DNA of 64,000 bases, taken from the NCBI GenBank assembly GCA_033239125.1, contig BSWB01000004.1, positions 137,156,426-137,220,425 of the forward strand, written 5' to 3'. The DNA is from Fagopyrum homotropicum. Taxonomy: Eukaryota; Streptophyta; Magnoliopsida; Caryophyllales; Polygonaceae. The first letter of the stretch is position 1. The number at the start of each line of letters is the position of its first letter. The notes beneath the pieces are model-generated. The model was given only the letters and a program-made list of their open reading frames with translations, was not told the origin of the DNA and did no database searches. Of this stretch, positions 57,386 to 64,000 are shown in pieces. The translations under genes and the position numbers were made by a program.

Positions 57386-60300
57386 CTATTTGAGTGCGGT
57401 AGGCGCGAACTCCTTAGCTTGGAGTTCCGGTGAATACTTCTTGAGTCATTGACCGTTCACCTTGAAGCTTCCGCCCTTTTCACCCCATACTTCAACTACG
57501 CCATGGGGAAAAACATGTTTGATTAGATAAGGTCCAGTCCAACGAGATTTAAGCTTACTTGGAAAGAGACGAAGCCTTGAATTGAAGAGGAGAACTTGAT
57601 CTCCTTCTTTGAGGTCTTTTGGAATGATATGCTTATCATGCCAACGCTTCGCTCTTTCTATATAGATCTTGGCGTTTTCGTAGGCGTTCAAGCAAAGTTC
57701 TTCAAGCTCGTTAAGGTCCAAGAGGCGCTTCTCGCCCGCTTCCTTTATGCTGAAGTTCAACCACTTTATTGCCCAATACGCCTTATGTTCTAGCTCTACC
57801 GGCAAGTGACAAGACTTCCCATACACAAGGTTGTATGGTGTAGTTCCTATGGGAGTCTTATATGCAGTCCGGTATGCCCACAATGCATCATCTAGCTTCA
57901 AAGACCAATCCTTCCTTGTCCTTGAAACCGTCTTCTCTAGGATTCCTTTGATCTCCCGGTTTGAAATCTCCACTTGTCCACTTATTTGTGGATGGTAAGG
58001 GGTGGCGATCTTGTGAGTCACCCCATACTTAGCTAGTAGAGCTTCGAATCGTCGGGCAATGAAGTGAGAGCCTCCATCACTAATGATAGTCCGTGGTGTC
58101 CCAAATCGCGGGAAAATGGTCTTGTTAAAGAAGTTAACCACAACCATGACATCATTAGTAGGAGAGGCAATTGCTTCAACCCATCTCGAAACATAATCTA
58201 CAGCTAGAAGTATGTATTGGTTTCCACAAGATGATGGGAAAGGTCCCATGAAGTCTACTCCCCAAACGTCAAAGATCTCTACCTCATGAATGTTGTTAAG
58301 AGGCATTTCGTTTCTCCTAGAGATGTTTCCTGTTCTTTGACAATCATCGCAGCAGGAAACAAAGGTTTGCACATCTTTAAATAAAGTAGGCCAAAAGAAT
58401 CCAGATTGCAATACCTTAGCGCTAGTCTTGTTCGAGCTAGCGTGTCCTCCACAAGGTAGTGAATGACAATGATGGATGACGCTTTGCATCTCGTCTTCCG
58501 GCACACATCGTCGAATGATGCCGTCAAGACCTCTCTTAAAGAGGAGAGGTTCATTCCAAAAGTATTCCCGAACATCCTTAAAGAACTTCTTTCTTTGTGC
58601 ATAGGATAATCCGGGTGGTAATTCCTAGCAAACCAAATAGTTAACAAAATCAGCAAACCATGGTTCATTACCTTTAGTGATCTTGTCGATGCACTCCTCT
58701 ATGATATGTAAATGTTCGTCCAGAAAGGAGTCATCTATGGGTAGATTGTCCTGCTCTCGATGTGGTAGACGACTCAAATGATCCGCAACAGAATTTTTCG
58801 AACCCTTCTTGTCACGGATCTCTAGATCGAATTCTTGTAGGAGAAGAATCCATCTAATTAGCCTTGGTTTCACATCCTTCTTTGCAAGTAAATACCGGAT
58901 CGCAACATGATCCGTGTATACAATCACCTTTGCACCTACAAGATAAGAACGAAACTTTTCAAATGCATATACAATTGCTAGAAATTCTTTTTCGGTAGTG
59001 GCGTAGTTAAGATGCGCTTCATCTAGCGTCTTGCTAGCATAGTAGATAGCATGAGTTCGTCCTTCCTTCTTTTGCCCAAGAACAACTCCTATTGCTACGT
59101 CACTTGCGTCACACATAACCTCGAATGGAAGATTCCAATCCGGAGGTTGAATAATTGGGGCTGAGATTAGAGCTTCCCGAATCTTATTAAACGCATCTAA
59201 ACATTCCTGCGAGAAATCAAAAACTGCATCTTTCATCAATAGATTAGTAAGCGGTTTTGATATCTTAGAGAAATCCTTTATAAAGCGTCTATAAAATCCA
59301 GCATGGCCTAGAAAGCTTCTTATCCCTTTTACCGAAGATGGAGGAGTGAGCTTTTCTATAGTCTCTATCTTGGCCTTATCCACTTCAATCCCTCTACTAG
59401 AGATCAAGTGTCCTAATACAATGCCTTCTTTCACCATAAATTGACACTTTTCCCAATTAAGAACTAGATTAGTGTCTTCACACCTTTGTAGCACAAGAGA
59501 AAGGTTAGAAAGACAATTATCGAAAGAGGAACCATAAACAGAAAAGTCGTCCATGAAAACCTCCATGATTTCCTCTATATACTCCGAGAAGATAGCCATC
59601 ATGCACCTTTGAAAGGTGGTTGGGGTGTTGCAAAGCCCAAACGGCATTCTCCTATAAGCAAACGTACCCCACGGGCACGTGAATGTGGTCATCTTTTGAT
59701 CGTCCGGATGTATCGGGATCTGAAAGAAACCACTATAACCGTCAAGATAACAAAAATGTGAGTGTTGTGCTAACCTCTCAAGCATTTGGTCGATGAATGG
59801 TAGTGGGAAGTGATCCTTCCTCGTTGCGTTGTTTAGCTTGCGGTAGTCTATGAACATCCTCCATCCTGTCACGGTTCGTGTAGGAATGAGTTCATTGTTC
59901 TTGTTGGTAATGACCGTCATTCCTCCTTTCTTTGGAACCACCTGTACGGGACTCACCCACTTGCTATCGGAGATAGGGTAGATGATACCTGCATCAAGTA
60001 GTTTAAGAATTTCGTTCTTGACAACCTCTTTCATGGTCGGATTTAACCGCCTTTGAGGTTGTCGCGAAGTTCTAAAATCTTCTTCCATTAGGATCTTATG
60101 CATGCATAGTGAAGGCTTGATTCCTACTAGATCCTCTATAGTGTAACCTAAGGCTTTCCTATGTTTTTTAAGAACAACCATAAGCTTACTATGTTCATCT
60201 ATACTTAGGTCGGATCTAACAATTACCGGAAAGGTAGAATTAGGTCCTAGAAATGCATACCTTAGATGTGCGGGAAGTGGCTTCAATTCCATTACTATAG

Positions 60301-61991
60301 GACTCTCTAATTACTCTTGAGGAGTGTCCAATGCTTCCTTAGAAGTCTCTAAGGGTATAGAAGTTGTTGGAGAAGAATCAAAAGAAGTGGTAGAAAGAAC
60401 GTAATTGTCCTCAGATTTTACCAAAGTTACGGCTCCCCTGTTTCCTCCACGGTCGTGGTTTTGGGCGTGGAAGTCAATTACGGTTCCACGGCCGTGGTTT
60501 TGGCCGTGTAACTTACTGGAGTCCTCTGAATAGCTAATTACGGTCATGTTGGTGGAAACCACAGCTGTGGAATAGCACGACTGGCCGTGATTCCTCATGT
60601 TCTCTGACCCATCGTAGAGTTTTTCAAACTCTTCTTCATACACTTCCTTTTGTTTCTCTAAAGCTTCAATTTCCTCATTGCATTCCTCTTCTTCCCCTAT
60701 ATCCATAATGCTCATAGTGATCACCTTTTGCAAGGGATCTTTGAAGAGAATCGAACTTACTTCCTCTCTAGACATCTCTTCGTCATGGATGTTGAATATA
60801 TCCTCTTCAAAAGCTGGTTCTTTCATCAAAGTGGAAAGAACGAACTCTACCTTTTCCTCTCCTATGTCGAAGGCGAGTCTAGCATTCTTGCAATCAACCA
60901 TACAACCGGATGTTGCAAGAAACGGTCTTTCGAGTATGATCGGGACCGGACTATCTGCAGGAATGTCAAGCACAACAAAATCTATTGGAACATAGAACTT
61001 ACCAAGCTTGACCGGGATGTCTTCAACTATGCCGACGGGGCGAGTTATGGATCGATCCGCCATGTATAACATCATCTTCACCGGTTTAGGTTCGCCTAAA
61101 CCGATCTTCCTGCATAAGGCAAGCGGGATGATACTAAGGCTTGCTCTTAAATTACATAATGCATCATATGTGACATCTCCCACTCCTATGGGAACACAAA
61201 ATGACCCTAGATCCTTCAGCTTTGGGGGCATTTTTTCTTTCATCGTCTTAATGAGATCCGACGAATCCGAACTCATCTTGACTTCTCCAAAATCCTATAA
61301 TTTCCTCTTGTTAGAGAGGATCTCCTTTAAGAACTTTCCATAAGCTGGCATACCTACAATCGCATCAATGAAAGGTATATTAATATGCAGTTTGCTCATG
61401 AGTTCAATAAACTTACCGAATTGTTTGTCTAAACGCGCTCTTGCTCTAGATTGTGGGAATGGTAGGGGAGGTTTGTAAGCTGGAGGAGGAATGTAGATGT
61501 CTTCCTTCTCCTTCCCCTTTTCCTTCTCTTTTTCGGTGGGAACTTTCACAAACTTAGGTTGTGGGTCGGTGGTTGTTGCTCCGCTCCTAGTTGTGATAGC
61601 CATCACCCTTCCTTTCGGGTTATCTTCCGTCTTTCCTGGAAGTTTTCCTTGATTCCTAGGAACTTCCTCAGCATTGCTAAACATTTGGTTTTCTAACACT
61701 TTTTGGGCTTTATCAACCTTAGTAATGTGACTCTCCAATCCTTGAAGCTTTCCCAAAATTGTTTCCAACATGGGATCGGGCTTCTCTTTCCCCGAAGTGC
61801 TTCCACTATTAAATGTTTGCCCCTGAATTTTCAAAGGAATGGAAGAAGAAGAAGGTGGAGTTAGTGAATTTCCTGAATTGGGATAAGAATTACCGGAATT
61901 TTGTTGTTGGTTGGAACGCCAATTGTTGTTGTTTGAACCCCTATTGTTGTTCCAATTGTTATTCCCGTTGTTGTTGTTGTTCCAATTGTTC
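57386..61991 (-). pseudogene. Athila B gag-pol, single frame with four stops
   Basis: One reading frame runs the whole way. The gag end is Asn-rich, then carries AITTRSGA and LDKQFGKFIELMSKLHINIPF (61834-61295). The protease segment (61276-60311) has LCNLRASLSII where the active site DLGAS is expected, so the catalytic Asp is lost. RT and RNase H (60292-58625) show FMDDFSVYG, the Athila form of YxDD, and DASDVAIG. Integrase (to 57446) has CDDCQ of the zinc site, ISDGGSHF and HPQISGQVE. Stops are TAG 61295, TAA 60311, TAG 58625 and TGA 57446. After the last, 19 more codons run to 57386. Conserved sequence continues straight across each stop, so these are point mutations, not gene ends. CCACGGCCGTGG-type palindromes are inserted in the coding DNA at 60447-60458 and 60486-60497. 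Confidence 0.9.
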
Positions 61992-62763
61992 TGATGCGCC
62001 CTTGGATGCCCCTTTTACGTTGAACATAGACGAAGAGGACGAGGCTCTTAGAGTTCGTTCAGATGGACCGATCACCCGATCCCGAGCTAAGGCCATTGCT
62101 CGAGCCACCGGCTCCATCATCGCCCGCATTACTTCTTCACTTGGTTCCATTACCGGCAGGCCATGTCTCTACACCACCATGGCATAGGCTACCGGTTCCG
62201 TTAGCAGCATGTCTCGTCTTTCCGACTCCATGGCATGAAGCTAGCTTATTTTCGGACTATATTTTCATGTTTTCCTTTTTATATAATAAAGGGATATTCC
62301 GTATAAGAATATTCTCTTTTGACCTTATCCTTTTAGGTTTTCCCTTTTGGGCTTTTCTTCATGTATTTTGTTTGGTCCGTTGGCCCATAGGTAGGCAAGT
62401 CTCTCTATATAAGAGATATCTTGTCTCACTTATTTTCCATGTTCAATATTACTAAGTTTTTAGAAGAATTTCCTCCTACTTAGCTTGGGCATCAAAACCT
62501 CTCTTCTATCTCTCAAAATTTCTTTCTTGGATCTCGTCTTTGATCCCAAAAATCCATATTCGAGGATTCTTCTTAAGAATCAACCTTCGATCCACACAAA
62601 AAGGTTTATTCGATCTCTCTAGATCGAAGTAACCTTTGTTCTTCATCGCTTCCGCCCCTTTGGATCCGAATCGATACAACGTTGCACAAAGAATCAAGGA
62701 GTAGTTGGAATTTTGCTTGATCTAGATCCGGAGTTATCTTGGGTTACCTCCAAGGACGCATCA
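61992..62763 (+). repeat. 5' LTR (772 bp) with an open frame at its start
   Basis: The first 196 bases read in one frame as a polyprotein-like C-terminus (DAPFTLNIDEEDEALRVRSD, then GPITRSRAKAIA) ending at TAG near 62187. That motif is typical of the end of gypsy pol proteins, so in the 3' LTR it would finish the polyprotein. Further in, TATATAAG at about 62409 may be the promoter. Confidence 0.8.
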
Positions 62764-62766
62764 AAT

Positions 62767-62784
62767 TGGTATCAGAGCAAGGGA
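62767..62784 (+). other. Primer binding site (tRNA-iMet type)
   Basis: TGGTATCAGAGCAAGGGATC begins three bases after the LTR end. Confidence 0.9.
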
Positions 62785-63571
62785 TCAAAGCTAAGTTCTC
62801 TTTTCTCTTGTTTTTGTGCGTTATTATCTTAAACCTATTTAGCCTTTTTTTGTTCATGATGTTCTTCGTTTGTTCATGATGTTCTTCATTTGTTCTTCAT
62901 GATCTTCATGTTGTTCATCATGTTCTTCATCATGTTCATCCATTTTCCCTGAAATTTTTTTTTCTTTTCCGTGTTTAACTCAAAACAAAAAGTACAAAAA
63001 TAGGAGATATTTGGTTTGCCTTCAAACCATTTATCAAACCCGTCTTTTTCTTAAACCGACCTAATCCGACAATTTTGTTAATTAATTATTACCAAATCTC
63101 TTGGGATATTTTTGTTAACGAAAAGTTCGGATATCTCGCATTTGATATTCCAAGAAAAGTAAAAAAACTCTTCATCAATACGGATTTGTGTTCAAAAAAA
63201 AAAAAGAAAAGAAAGTGTTGCTCAAAACATTTCAAAGAAACGAAACACACAAAGTGAAAAGACGTCCGGCAAACCGATCCATCCGAAAAATCGGATTTTA
63301 CAAAACGGTCAAAGACCGAAAGCAAGCAAAGCTTGCCGAGTGAACAATCCGTTCATCTTCTATCTCTCCATTTTCTTACATACGTTTGCAAAATATCACT
63401 TGTTTATTTGTGTGTAATTGGTTCAATTTTGTTGGATTTGCCTTCCTTGCCTAACCGCCAAACGGCCTTCCCCAAAGTAGAACCCGATAACGCACTTGAA
63501 CTTGGGTAAAGTTGACCTAACTTGTCACCTTGCTCACTTGATTGCTTGCAATTGTGTGCTGATTTGGAGCA
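62785..63571 (+). other. Long untranslated leader of the nested gypsy element
   Basis: T-rich DNA with repeated GTTCTTCATGATGTTCATC-like phrases at about 62860-62940, then ordinary leader. No frame with family resemblance precedes the gag-like ATG. Confidence 0.6.
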
Positions 63572-64000
63572 ATGACTAACGTTGAAATGGAAACTTCTCA
63601 GGATTCTGGTCCGCAAGAGTTCAGTGAACCCTTGGCTCAAGAAACTGCTTCGTTGTCCCTCGAAAATGACTCCATAAGGCAAGAATTGGAAGCCTCGAAG
63701 GCACAACAAAAGTTTGATGCCTTGATCCGAGAAAACATTGCCTTGAAAAAAGAGCTCGAAGCTCTTAAGGCCCTTCAGATTGCTCAACGTCCCACCCCAA
63801 CATATCCGAATGAGATCGTGGTCAATGCTTCCACACCCGATGCACAACGGAAAGGCAAGGGACTTTTGGGAGCCGGACCATCAAACCTTACCCGGCTTGC
63901 GTCTGTCATTTAACGCACTCATCCTTTACCTCTTGACGGAAATGAGTCCCATGGAGAAGAGGAGGAATTCCCCGACCCGCGTCAAGATGACTTGCCCATA
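63572..64000 (+). pseudogene. Gag-like N-terminus with an in-frame stop, runs off the window
   Basis: ATG at 63572 opens 113 codons: an acidic start, then a coiled-coil-like stretch rich in Leu, Glu and Lys (about residues 26-68), then a Thr/Pro linker. TAA at 63911-63913 interrupts it, but the same frame continues open to the window end with an acidic stretch. Position just after a leader and primer site makes gag likely. I do not recognise the family, and a readthrough stop cannot be excluded. Confidence 0.6.

Larger units (their letters stand above)
52018..61991 (-). mobile_element. Athila B: Athila-type Ty3/gypsy element, interrupted by another element
   Basis: In minus-strand order: gag (from the break at 61991), protease, RT, RNase H, integrase, a spacer, an env-like frame, a second spacer with polypurine tract, and the 3' LTR (53687-52018). 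The order and the env-like frame after pol are diagnostic of Athila. The 5' LTR and gag start lie beyond the nested element at 61992 and outside the window. Coding regions carry stops in otherwise continuous frames, so this copy is dead but not very old. Confidence 0.9.
61992..64000 (+). mobile_element. Gypsy-type LTR element nested in Athila B, cut by window end
   Basis: A 772-bp LTR with inverted ends TGATGCG and CGCATCA, then a tRNA-iMet primer site and the start of a gag-like frame. It lies inside the Asn-rich gag region of Athila B in the opposite orientation. The five bases before it are TGTTC; the right-hand duplication is outside the window. The lineage is not certain; pol is not in view. 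Confidence 0.85.

Noticed and set aside
55962..61297. RIP-like or deamination signature inferred from the many TAG/TAA/TGA stops
   Set aside because: Every stop codon can arise from CAG, CAA or CGA by C-to-T, so stop type alone is not informative. Only two sites (1029 and 57446) suggest CGA from context.

Overview
The window is plant nuclear DNA, most likely from a eudicot: AT-rich, few genes, multi-exon genes with GT-AG introns, and mostly transposable elements. The lineages present are typical of angiosperms: Ty3/gypsy elements of Tekay and Athila type, Helitrons with CTAG ends, and a MITE inserted in a (TA)n tract. The species cannot be named from the sequence. No bacterial, organellar, tRNA or rRNA genes were seen.

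Layout. (1) 1-8741: a young Tekay-like chromovirus (T1), entered inside its 5' LTR, with a long gag-pol frame and a full 3' LTR. (2) 8742-11037: host DNA with a TIR element sitting in a (TA)n tract and one coding exon (10655-10830, minus) that looks like exon 2 of an EDR2-like/DUF1336 gene. (3) 11038-41148: a minus-strand Helitron carrying decayed PIF1-type helicase and RPA-like genes. It is split by a Tekay solo LTR (TSD ACCAA), which is split by an internally deleted Athila (TSD TGTTG), which is split by a second Tekay-like element, T2 (TSD TTCAA). All three TSDs can be read in the sequence. (4) 41149-48097: host DNA with exon 1 of the same EDR2-like gene (41481-41617, minus), an orphan MRG-family first exon (42192-42350, minus), and a complete two-exon CLE25-like peptide gene (45928-46623, plus). 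(5) 48098-51457: a 3.36-kb non-autonomous Helitron with the same ends as the large one, filled by a degenerate tandem array. (6) 52018-61991: a minus-strand Athila (Athila B) with 3' LTR, env-like region and gag-pol, all broken by stop codons. (7) 61992-64000: a plus-strand gypsy-type element inserted in the Athila gag region and running out of the window.

The main results are structural. Exons 1 and 2 of the EDR2-like gene lie on the same strand, just outside opposite ends of the 30-kb Helitron nest, with matching splice phase. The nest therefore appears to sit in a host intron of about 540 bp originally, now about 30.6 kb. The three Tekay-type LTRs share an LTR block with a covarying hairpin and a second hairpin that pairs off a consensus 5' splice donor. 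The Athila family carries a GC-rich palindrome (CCACGGCCGTGG) many times, in LTRs, spacers and coding sequence. The intact host gene in view is the CLE peptide gene. The helicase, RPA-like, Athila and T2 genes are all decayed. No wholly new system is proven; the LTR RNA structures and the dispersed Athila palindrome are the best candidates for something undescribed.
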